A stretch of 64,000 nt of DNA. Origin: Nymphaea colorata. Lineage: Eukaryota; Streptophyta; Magnoliopsida; Nymphaeales; Nymphaeaceae. Shown in pieces: positions 11,301 through 23,300 of the stretch. The notes beneath the pieces are model-generated. The model searched no databases, was not told where the DNA came from, and saw only the letters and a program-made list of their open reading frames with translations. The first letter of the stretch is position 1, and each line of letters opens with the position of its first letter. The translations under genes were made by a program, and so were the position numbers. The stretch is from assembly GCF_008831285.2 (NCBI RefSeq), contig NC_045149.1, positions 6,253,500 through 6,317,499 of the forward strand. The letters are read 5' to 3'.

Positions 11301-14300
11301 GAGATAACAATGTCTTTAGAATATTGCAGTTGTTTGAAACATTTACTGATATTCAAATTCCACATCACAGCTTTAAGGCACTGAATAAAGTATCATTGCA
11401 GTGTAGTGCTAAGTGTCTAGTACATGCCGATGTAATACCTGTTTTAGTTTTATTTATCTTTGTTTAGTTGTCATCTGTTGTTCTCCTTCCTTGCCTAGCT
11501 GTATAATGAGGGAAGATATGATTGGGAGGACCACGGCACTCCTCTCCCTGTCTCCCTTTTTCTCTCTCTCGCTCTAAGATGGCTAGAAAGAGTGGCAGGG
11601 TTGTGCCAGCTATTGAGCCAAATGAAAGGGGTGCATGTGTGAATCGGAGTTGAAACAACAAAGAATAATTAGGACAATAAACTCTTGAGAGTGCAAACAA
11701 GTCCACCAAGAACTTACACATGAGAAATTGAATGGACATAACAATGTCGCGTATATCGCAAGATTCTCGAAAATCTCTTGACATTTATGAGGAAACCAAA
11801 TAAAATTAACACATTGGGGAAAAAATCACAAGAACTTAAAACCTTGCCAAAAATGAAAATCTTGCGATTTTATCATGTTTTTTTCTCGACATTTAATTTT
11901 TTTTGAATTTTTTAACGTTTTTAATTTTTGTTTTTAAAACTTGCCGAGATTTTCCCAACATTTACTCGAGAAAAACAACTTCACTGAAACATACCTGAGA
12001 GAAACCTCACTAAGATTTTCCTGAAAATGATATTTGTGACAATAGGACATAAGCCAAATTACAATATGATGAAATCATGAAAGTATTTGAATGCACTTGC
12101 TTTGTTTTATACCAAAGCAATTAAGGGATAAGCCGTCACCTAGAGCTGCAAAGTGTTGTTTCTTGGGGTCATTAAAAGATAAGAAAGGTTACAAATGTTA
12201 TGATTTAATTGGGAGAAACATATGGGTTTCAAGGCATGTAATCTTTCATGAGCATGAGCCATATTTTATACAAAAAAATGAAAAGATAAAGAAGTGACAT
12301 AGATCTATCCTTTCTAATAACATATCACTCAGAGAGTAAAATTGCAAAGGAAGAAAGACAATTAGGAAGTAAAAGAGAAAGCTCTCATGATGATTCTGAA
12401 AAAGGAAATGATATCTGCCAAGCCTATCAAAGAACAAAAAAAAGGATTATCATGTGTCTTTTCTTGAGCAACCCGAGTCATTAGAAGAAATGAAGAATGA
12501 CCAAAAGAAGCGAATTCTGATCTAATTGCTTATGTTGATTCTACTTCAATTGAGGGAGAGAATTCCTCCTCATCCTTTTCCCGCATGGCTCCTTTTCCTC
12601 CACATGTATGTCATAGTTCAAGAGTCTCAATTCCTCCTTCTTGCTTTGTCTTTTTATGTTTCCTTTTTTCTCCTAAACACCATGCTTACCTTGTCTTGAT
12701 TCATTCTTATGATGAGCCCCAAGACCTGAAGTAGCATCTAAGGAGGAATGGCAAATTGCCATGTCTAAATAACTGAATGGTTTAGAAAGAATGAAAACTT
12801 AGGATTTGGTGAAACTTGCTCCAGGCAAGAATGTTGTAGGTTGTAAGTAGGTGTTTAAAACTAAGACAAAGGCAGATAAATCAATTGAACATTACAAGGC
12901 AAGATTAGTTGCAAAAGGCTACAATTTAGCAATTTGGAATAGATTAATCAGAGACATTTGCTCTGGTTGCTCATATGACCACTATTAGAACTCTTTTTGC
13001 AGTTGCTTCAGCCAGGCGATGGAATCTAATGAGACCTCGCTGCAAAGAATGTGTTTTAAATGAAGATCTAGATGAAATCTACATGCAGCTTCCTCATGGA
13101 ATTTCAGATGCAGAAGGAAGAGTGTGTAAATTGAAGAGAGATCTATATGAGCTAAAACAAGCCCCAAGAGCTTGGTTGGAAAAGTTCAGTTCAAAAGTTA
13201 AAGAAATTGGATTTAGTCAAAGTTTTAATGATCCAGTTTTGTTTGTATCTTCCATAGAGAAAGGAAAATGTTTGTTCCTTTATATGTGGACGATATGATT
13301 ATTACAGGTGATAATTTCAAATTTATTGAAGAAATTAGAGCAAATGTTTGAAATGAAGGATCTGGGATTTCCAAAGTACTTTTTTGATCCAGCAGGCGTC
13401 ACAGCAATATCGCCAAATGGTGGTCAGTGAAGCAATTCCAGCACCATGGGAGCTTCGACAAAACTTGTCTTAGATAGATGGTCACACAGCAAACCTCACT
13501 CTGATACCATGTGAATCAGAGCCAAATAGCAAAGAATGATCAGGAAAACAGTCTCTTGAGAATGCCAGCAAGAACTTACATACAAAAGGCTCCCGAACCA
13601 GAAAAAAAACCGAGTATATTGTTGAAGGCAAGCTCATACAAACCAGACTCAAAAGCCCTATGATACATGGGACATAAATCTGTTATTTATAGAGTAAAGC
13701 AAAGAAGAAAAGAAGATGAACTAGCTGTTAAGCTAGCTCCAACAGCTAGAAAAACCAGCCATTTGGGTCAGCCAACAGCTAGCTCAGCTCTCTGGCTGAG
13801 ACAAAAAGAAAATGAAAAAACAGATATAAAATAGAAAATGGTAGAAATAAAATAAATATATGAAATAACATTATGTATACTACATAGATTTATATATACA
13901 ACTCATATATCAAACTACCAAGAGTTAATGACATATATTAGTACAGATAAAAAAATATATGTACTACACGTAGTCAAAATCCTAAATTCTAAGCCTCTAC
14001 CTTTTCTTGGCAGGCAAGAAGGCTGCTCTTCCACCCCTTTTCTATTAATCATTCTTGAGAGAGAGATATGTGCAAGTATATATGCATGAGTTGCGTGCAT
14101 ACTTGTTGTAGGGGCAAGCATACTTGTATATGGGTGGCTGCACACGCCTTGTTCCAAGGACTTTTCTTTCTAAGCATATGTCACATAAGACCACATCTAC
14201 TAGTGTACATGTGTACACCATACAAGGAAATTCCATGCATGCGAGTTCTCACGTACAGTATGTCAGATGCAGGATCTGAGTCATGCCTACGTGTTGAACC

Positions 14301-17300
14301 TAAGAATTTTCACCTTTTTAGTTTTGGGTATTGTATATTAATTGATTTCATCATTTTCATGGTTTTATAGGAGTAGCCTCAGCTGAGGTGTTCTGGTGAG
14401 CCAGTGCATGCAAGGTCTCTTCCGTTTCTGTGTGTGATTGTGATTAAGATGAACACAAGTACAATTGCTTGATTCTTTACATATATATATATATATATTC
14501 ATCCACTTGCATAATTATTTTATGTTTGCCTATTTTTACAGATACATGTGTTTGCAGTTATATATATATATATATATATATATAGTGACTGAATGGTGAG
14601 TCTAAAATGTTACATCAAACCAGGGCCATCCATCTAGACAGACATAGATGGCCCTTATATTTTTTATTTTTTAAATCTACTGACCTCCCCACCGGTGGCT
14701 GCCGGAGGTCCGCCAGACCAGTGGGAGACCCGACAGCTCCCCTCCTCCCCCCTTCCCCCCAAACCAAAGTTCCATTGCCTGTCCGGTGGAGCCCCAGCAG
14801 GGCCGCCGGCGCTGCCTCCTTCCCTCCGTCCACAATGGGGATGTCAGTGACGGTAGGGGGAGGGCCACCGGTGGTCAAGGAGGAAGATGGGGAAGAGAGT
14901 TAGAGAGGAAGAGGGTAATTAATCTGAGCCGTCCAATCAGATCAGAAGGTTCAGATTTGATGCCCCCTGGTGTCACCATAAATTGAATGACACCATTCAG
15001 TTATATATATATATATATATATATATTGAAAGAGAGAGAGTAAATTTTATTGCATGGTGTGTGTGAAGAAGTCAAAATTTTGTGTTTGTAATAGCCATGA
15101 ATGTGGCAGTGATTGGACTATGAAATGTGGCTGTATGCTAAATGTGCAGTTGTATGACTGCAAGATGTAGAATGTTTTATTATGTCTGTAAAAATTTATG
15201 TATAATTGTAATTTGTGCTATTTTGCAAGCTTGTGTTTCTGTGCTTGTTCCAGTGTCCTCGTTCTAACAACAATGGAACATTAAACACAACTTTTATAAA
15301 TGATATACATATCTATGTACTTAAATATATACATATACATATATATATGTGTGTGTGTGTGTGTGTGCTACAATTCTGTTTCCACAATATATGTGTATGT
15401 GTGTGTGTGTGTTACAATTCTGTTTCCACAATATATGTGTATGTGTGTGTGTTGTGTCAGTTGTATGTTTGATGAACTCTTAAGAAGAGTTTAACTGTAT
15501 GCAATTTTACACATTAGTGCTACTGCACAATTGACTCAAGTGCAGGCTTTCATTGGCATAATGAGAAAGGACTTCAACTTCATGAAAGCAATAAAAATTG
15601 ATGCAAAAGGTATATTGATGACCATTTAAACTTAAAAACAGTAAAGAAGGACAAACTAAAAACTAAAATCTTTAAAACACAAAGGTTTGTGAGCCAAAGC
15701 TCTGAATCTAGGCGGTCCACTATAAATGCACTCGACACTAACTGTTTTACATGATCCAATCATGGACTTATTTTTAGTTAATTCAATCAGTGAAAAACTG
15801 AGTTGTCACAACATGTAAATAACTCTACTCTCATGCATAACTGAAAGTGCAAATATCGAGAGTTATTATTGTGCGAGACTGGAAATTGAGCATTTCCTTC
15901 AACAAAATAACTAGTTGTTCCACTGTGGCTTGTAGCACAACTGAATGAAGAAGTCATACTGAAAAACGTACATGGCAACTGGCTGATATATAAATGCAAT
16001 TGCCATCCAACCTTCATCTTGTATTTCATGTCTCCTCGAGCATCAGTTGCAATCTCAAAAAGCAGGCAATTGGTATCAGACATTGTAGTGTTGATGCGAC
16101 CTATCTCTGCATAAAAAAACCTGAATTGCAGATGTTAAAGATACAAATTTCTGAAATATTAGGAAGTTAGGGAAGGTCTCTTTAAATGTTTTGTTACTTT
16201 TAGTGGACTTCTCTTGTAATTTTCCCTAACCCTAATCTCTTAATAGAGATTAGGGTCACGTAATGCAAGATAACTTTTTGCTGCCTCTCTCTCTCTCTCG
16301 TAACATGGTATCAGAGCGGGTGTGGGCGTCGACGGCAGAGTGCACTTTCCGGTGACCTTCTCCGGCGATCACCATCTTCTCCGACGAACAGCCAAGTGAG
16401 TTCGTTCCTTTTTTTTTTCTCTCGTTCTCTCCCTTGTCACCGCTACTCCTTATTCCCTCTTATCACCCAATAAGGAGACAGTGAGGGAATAGGGGTTGGG
16501 CGTGCCGTGAGAAGGAGGACCTGATCACGCCTATGTGGAAGGCGTGATCAGATCCTCATATTGGTCGTATGAAGAGACTATTGTGGATGCAGCGTGACGT
16601 GTGACGCTGTGGTTTGTGATGATCGTAAATACAGTTTCGGTAAAGTCAAGCTGCGTGAGGTGTTGTGGATGCTTTGTGGAGTCTATGTGCTGCTTATAAA
16701 TTCAGGTTTTTTGAATATGATCAGATTTTTTCTATAGATCGTGGATACAAATTCAGTAAAGAAAGGCTGCGTGAGGACTGTTGCTGATCCTTAGTACAAG
16801 TTTTTGTTTGATTTCGTGGCTTTCTTTGACACGTGGACAGGAAGTTTTATGAGAACTAGCTGCTGTTATAAGTGGCAGCAGTCTTCAGTCGTTGGGAGCA
16901 ACAGTCTTCAGTCGTTGGGAGTTCATTCTTGTTTTTGTCATCGGCTAAATCAGATCTGAAGTGACAGTAATTTCCTAGCCCTCCTTCTTTAAACGTTTGC
17001 GTCAATCTGGTCTTCTTTATTTACTATGGCTGAAAACAGTAAATCTGAAGGGTCTACTGACTACAAGATGGCTGGGAATTCATTCTCTTATGGAACCACG
17101 ATGAAACTTAATGGCTCAAATTATGAAATATGGTCTAGGGTATTCATAATGTCGGTGGCTGGTCATAGGAAGAAATATATTCTTGAGGAGGATGAACCTA
17201 TTGAGAAAAAAGGAATATATGCTGCGTGGGATGAAGATAATTATATTGTTATGTCTTGGATTATGAATAGTGTGGAGTCTCATATAGCCCCAACTATTGC

Positions 17301-20300
17301 ATATTATACCAAGGCCAAGGATATGTGGTCTTTCTTGAGAAAGACATACTCGCATGCCACTAATGTAATCAAGATCCTACAACTAGAAGAGGAGTTATGC
17401 AACATTCGACAAGGGGATCAGGACCTATCTCAATATTTTGCTACTTTGACTGCTGCATATGAACGGTTAAAGGCTCTTCGCCCACCTTGCCAGCATTGTT
17501 ATGCATCACACGTTGAGACTGGTATGGTGGCAAAGTTCTTATCTGGCCTATCTTCAGAATACTCTGTGGCAAAGTCTCAAATTCTAACAGGCAGTGAACT
17601 TCCAGATTTAGCAGACACGTATAATAGGCTGAGTCGCTTTGCAGCCACTCTTTCTCAGACTACGCATGACATACCAGTCTCTGCACTTGTGATATCAGGA
17701 GGACGGGGCCCTAGTTCTTTTGGAGGCACTAGGGGGCGTGGTACGGGCCGTGGTGCTGGACGTGGCAGATTTCAGTGCTCTTATTGTGGCAAAATTGGTC
17801 ATCTAGAGGACCGTTGTTGGGACAAACATCCTCACCTCAGGTCTAATGTTTCCTCTGGACGTGGTGGAGGTAGATTCACCACAAGCAGAGGTCCTTCTTC
17901 ATCCCAGGCAACTCATTCAAAGGCAACAATATCTATGGTTGAGTCTTCTACTGATCCTTCTATATCTATGTCATATTCTCTTAACCTAAGTAAGGATGAA
18001 TATGATCGTGTTCTTGCTCAGAGGTCTGGCTCTACATCTGCCTCTACATCTACCAATGCTGCTGTTGTAGATTCAGCATTCTCTGTTGGTGCTCCTACTG
18101 CTGATCCAGGTATGACATGGATGATAGACTCGGGCGCTTCTAGACATTGTTGTAATCAACCACAAAATTTTTCATCATTTGTCAGATTTTCTACACCACA
18201 GTATGTTAAGCTGGCTGATGGCAAGTTGTCCCCTGTTTTGGGTAGCGGTGATATTTATCTTCCACATTTAGGCACTATTACACATGTGCTATATGCACCT
18301 CAGTTTCCTGTTAATTTGATATCTGTGAAGCAGCTAGCTATCGACTTACAATGTAAAGTCATTTTTGAATCTGACTCTTGTTCTTTTCAGGACTTACCAA
18401 CTGGGAAGATGATTGGTGGCGGCCATGAGCGTGAGGGCCTTTATTTTTTGTCAATCCCAGTTGATGTTGCTGCATCTTCAGTCCCTTCCAAGCCTTCTCC
18501 CTTCCAATGGCATCTCAGATTGGGTCATCCGTCCGTACCAAAACTTCGTCGCATGTTTCCAGACATTCCTGCATCAGAGTCCTTCTTATGTGATGCCTGC
18601 CAGTTGGGCAAGCATACACGGAGCAGCTTTCCTTCGAGTCAGAGTCCATCGAGTCAGAGTCCTTTTGATCTCATTCATGTGGATGTATGGGGTCCTAGTC
18701 GGGTTCCTTTTCGATCATGTTTTCGATATTATCTTGTTCTAGTTGATGATTTTACTAGAGTCAGTTGGGTTTTCTTGTTAAGGGAAAGATCTGAAGTCAT
18801 ATGTATTCTTCAAAAATTTATCAAGGAAATAAAAACTCAGTTTGGATTCATTGTCAAAAATATTCGCACTGATAATGCTCTTGAATTCAAGTCTTCCATT
18901 CTACTTCAGTTTTATGCCGACCATGGAATTCGACCTCAATATACTTGTCCACATACGTCCCAACAGAATGGTGTAGCCGAACGCAAACATCGGCAACTCC
19001 TAAACGTAGCTCGTACCCTCATGTTACATTCTCACATGCCTGCCTATTTTTGGGGTGATGCTATCCTTACTGCGTGTTACCTCATTAATAGATTACCCTC
19101 TTCCTCCATTCAAGACCGTATTCCAATTCAAATTCTATATCCAGGGCGTTCATTATTTCATTTACCTCCCAAAGTTTTTGGATGCACTTGCTTCGCACAT
19201 ATCCTAGGCCCGACCAAAAGCAAACTGGCTGCCCAAGCTATCAAATGTATCTTTATTGGCTATTCAGCTAATCAAAAGGGATACAAATGCTTTGATCCCG
19301 TGACCAAAAAAGACATTATCAGTGCGGATGTTACCTTCTTTGAGTCTCGTCCTTATTTCCCTCCGTCAAGTCCCTCTTCATCTGAGATGCATGCACCTAT
19401 ACCTCTTCCTATTCCACCAGTGTCACTTGAGTCATTTCCATCATCTCAACCTAGGTCACATGAACGTTTTCTTGAGCCTCCGTTGGTTTACACTCGTCGT
19501 CTAGGTCCCTCTCTCGACCGTCCACCAGCATCGTCTCAAGAGGTAAGCTCTACTGATAAGACTGACTCAGGTTTAAGTGATGACTATTCTGCAGCAGATC
19601 TCCCTATTGCTATTCGCAAGGGCAAGCGACAGTGTACCTTACATCCTATATCTAATTCGGTCTCTACTGCTCATCTGAGTACACACTTAGTACAGTTTGA
19701 TCAAGCTTTATCTAGTCATGTTATCCCGTCCTCGCACCATCACGCCCTGTTAGATCCACGTTGGCGACAAGCTATGCAGGAGGAAATGGATGCTCTTCTT
19801 TCTCGGGAGACTTGGGATTTGGTAGACCCCCCAACACGCTGTGATGTGGTTGGCTCACGATGGGTATTCACCATCAAGTATCATTCTGATGGGTCAGTTG
19901 AAAGGTTCAAGGCCCGTCTTGTCGCAAAAGGTTATACTCAGACTTATGGTGTTGACTTCTTTGAGACCTTTTCGCCTGTGGCCCGGTTGGGCACTATTCG
20001 CTTGATTATCTCTCTTGCTGTCCAACGAGAGTGGCCTCTTTTTCAATTGGATGTCAAAAATGCCTTTCTGTATGGAGACCTTTCTGAAATTGTTTATATG
20101 CAGCAACCACCTGGTTTTGAGCGACAAGGGGAGTGTTCCAAGGTATGCAAGTTAAAGAAGGCTATTTATGGACTCAAACAGAGTCCCCGTGCATGGTTCC
20201 AAAAGCTTACTGAAGTGTTATCTAAGTGTGGATTTAGCCGATCCCAACTTGATCACTCATTGTTTATCAAGCGAGGCTCAGCAGGACTTGTGATATTGAT

Positions 20301-23300
20301 TGTCTACGTGGATGATATTGTTCTTACAGGGGAAAATGATCAAGAGATAGCTCAAACAAAGGAGTTTTTACAGCAACACTTTGTTACGAAAGACCTTGGA
20401 CAACTTCGTTATTTTCTTGGTATTGAGGTGGCTCGTAGTAATAAAGGAGTTGTAGTGTCTCAAAGGAAATATGCTCTTGATCTTCTACAGGAAACAGGAC
20501 TATTGGGGCTAAACCTGCCACACTTCCCATGAATCCTCGCATTCATATACATGATGATGACTCAGAGCCGTTTGACTCTAGATCTTACAGATCTCTGATA
20601 GGGAAACTGTTATATTTGACTGTCACTCGTCCCGACATTAGCTTTGCTGTGAATAAGTTGAGCCAATTCATGGAAAAACCCCGAAAAGTTCACTGGGATG
20701 CAGCTCTAATGATTGTAAGATACTTGAAATCAGCCCCGGGAAAGGGGCTATGGTTCAAGAAAGGAGAATGTGTTGACATCGAGGCGTATAGTGATGCTGA
20801 TTATGCTGGATCTGTAGATGATAGGAAGTCTACTACCGGGTTTTGTGTCTTTGTGGGCGGTAATCTTATTTCCTGGAGGAGCAAGAAGCAGAATGTTGTG
20901 GCTCGTTCTAGTGCTGAGTCAGAATATAGGGCTATGGCTCAAACTGTGGCTGAAATGTCGTGGGTTAGATCACTACTTGTAGAGTTGGATGTCTCAGTGA
21001 ATCTCCCAATGAAGATGTATTGTGACAACAAGGCAGCTACATATATCGCTAACAATCCTGTCTTCCATGAGCGGACTAAACACATTGAAGTGGATTGCCA
21101 CTATATTCGGGACTTAGTTCAAGGAGGAATTGTTAGCACTATTCATGTCTCCTCAGAAGATCAGGCAGCAGATCTTCTCACTAAAGCTCTTCCCATAGGC
21201 GATTTCCTGAGATGTTGTAACAAGCTGAGCATGATTGACATATATGCTCCAGCTTGAGGGGGAGTGTTAAAGATACAAATTTCTGAAATATTAGGAAGTT
21301 AGGGAAGGTCTCTTTAAATGTTTTGTTACTTTTAGTGGACTTCTCTTGTAATTTTCCCTAACCCTAATCTCTTAATAGAGATTAGGGTCACGTAATGCAA
21401 GATAACTTTTTGCTGCCTCTCTCTCTCTCTCGTAACAGCAGATATAGCCTATGCCATGAAAAAGCACTGGATAATTCATCATCCTGAACTCAAATGACAC
21501 TGAATTATTTGCCTAAGTAGTTGCCTTGGATTTGCTATCCATAGTATTTGACTTTATGCACTTTTGAGTTTTGACATATCCAAGTTAATCCAGATATGCC
21601 ATGAGTGCCTTAAAGGGTTTGTCCCTTGAAGCAATCTATTTATCTCATGTGAATGAAAAGTGAGATCACAGCCCAAGTCACAACCAACACAAACCACAGA
21701 AACATAAATCAATAGAGAGAAAATAAAAATAGATATGATCAGTCATGTTCACAACCTTAGCAGTGATCGTCTTGCAATTACTTCTGCATGTGAATCATTT
21801 ACAAGATCACCCTGTGGACTCAAAAGTGAGCTTCCAAGGCATTTTGTTCCAGTGCCCAATGCTACAACTCTGAGTTCTGAAAAAATAAGCCATTGAACCC
21901 AAAAAAAATAGGATATCAAATAACATATATGACGTACTAACATTCTCCATAGAGAGAAAGAGACAGTGAATAACTTGAACTGAAAAAAGGAAATACCATT
22001 GACCATGACTTGCTTAAGGAGGCGTCCATATCTACAGCCTTCAGTTAAGATTAACGAATGTGAAAGGCTGTTTTGCTACTAAAAAATTCAGAAATGGCTC
22101 GTTGTACCCATCAAGATGAACAGCTGTGGAAGTATATTCAGATCTAATTCAAATCTGGATGCAGATGCGTTTTGTGGGACATGCTATTATAGTTGTTAAT
22201 ACTTATCAAGGACAGGATTTACACAAAAGATGATCAAGTCATGACCCTAAGTTAGGGTTTCATGATTGCTGCAGCCTCCATCTTTTCTATCTATTGTTTC
22301 CTTCTTACTCTTTATGCACCATGGTTCCAATTTGCTCCTTATTCAAGATTGTTCTCATTATGGTATTTCGGATCTCTAACATGGTATCAGCACAGTGTTG
22401 AGATCCCAAGGCTGCATTTGTGTCTCAAAAGTGTGTACTTAACAGATCTAGTATCTTTTCCAAGTCTTCCTACGATCTTCTTCCTTCTCCTCTACTTTAT
22501 TTGTGTCCTATCTTCTTATAGTTCTGAATTTGATTCTTGAAGTCATGTTTTCTCTTTTTATTTCATCTTTTAAATCTGATTTGGCCTTTATATTTTCTTC
22601 GATCTGTATTCACATCAGATATGTGTTCATGTCAGATCTGTTTTCATGTGAAATATGGATCAGGATATTATATATTCCATGATCTGAACATATCTTATCC
22701 GTATCTACTTTTTAATCAATTCACCTCATATCGGTATTGACGTCAAAAGGTCTGAACATATCTAGTATACATTTGTTAGTTTGTTTAGATAACAGATTTG
22801 TCTATATTCACATGAGACCTGCTATTGAGTTAGAATTAAATCAATTTTAAGATGGGTCTTTGATGAGGTCAGATTTATCCACGTGAAATCAGATTGGTCC
22901 AAGTGTTCATTCCCTATTTTTGTCGTCCTAAATATTTGAGGTCATGAAAACAGAACTATTCATATTTGTCTGTTCCCTACTTGATCTTGAACACATGTTC
23001 GCCAAATTGTAACAGAACCATTCAGTTCTTTTTTCTCCATTATATTTTCTGTTCTAGTTTTCCAATATTATTGATTTTGATGATGGAATCATTACAGTCT
23101 CAATCTAGACTTCCTTCCAATTTTTTGAGGCAACATGTTTCTGAAAAACTCAACAACTTCTTCACTTTGGAATCTGAATACGAAGTGCTGGTCACCACTT
23201 GCTTGGAGATAGTATGGTTCAAGAGTCTTCTAAAAGGTATAGGAGTTTTTATTAAAGATGCTGCAAAACTCTGTCATGATAACAAGCGTGATCTACATGG

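Larger units (their letters stand above)
16133..21437 (+). mobile_element. Near-intact Ty1/copia element C within TAD1 intron 2
   Basis: Complete 5305-bp element: two 173-bp LTRs that look identical base for base, initiator-Met primer site, leader, polyprotein of about 1,410 codons with one frameshift, and a polypurine tract. It is flanked by the perfect 5-bp target duplication GCAGA (16128-16132 and 21438-21442). Identical LTRs mean a recent insertion. It lies antisense to TAD1, with its left end 12 bp from exon 3. Confidence 0.97.

Noticed and set aside
14607-14986. Open frames of 60-98 codons at 14.6-15.0 kb
   Set aside because: They fall inside the GC-rich interior of the Micron-like element, in both strands, without motifs.
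15215-15494. Cys/Val-rich open frames resembling metal-binding repeats
   Set aside because: Translation of GT/TG microsatellite sequence.
16101-16110. ATGCAG acceptor for TAD1 exon 3
   Set aside because: It would join exon 2 out of phase with an immediate stop; the AG 11 bases upstream gives RFFYAEIGR in frame.
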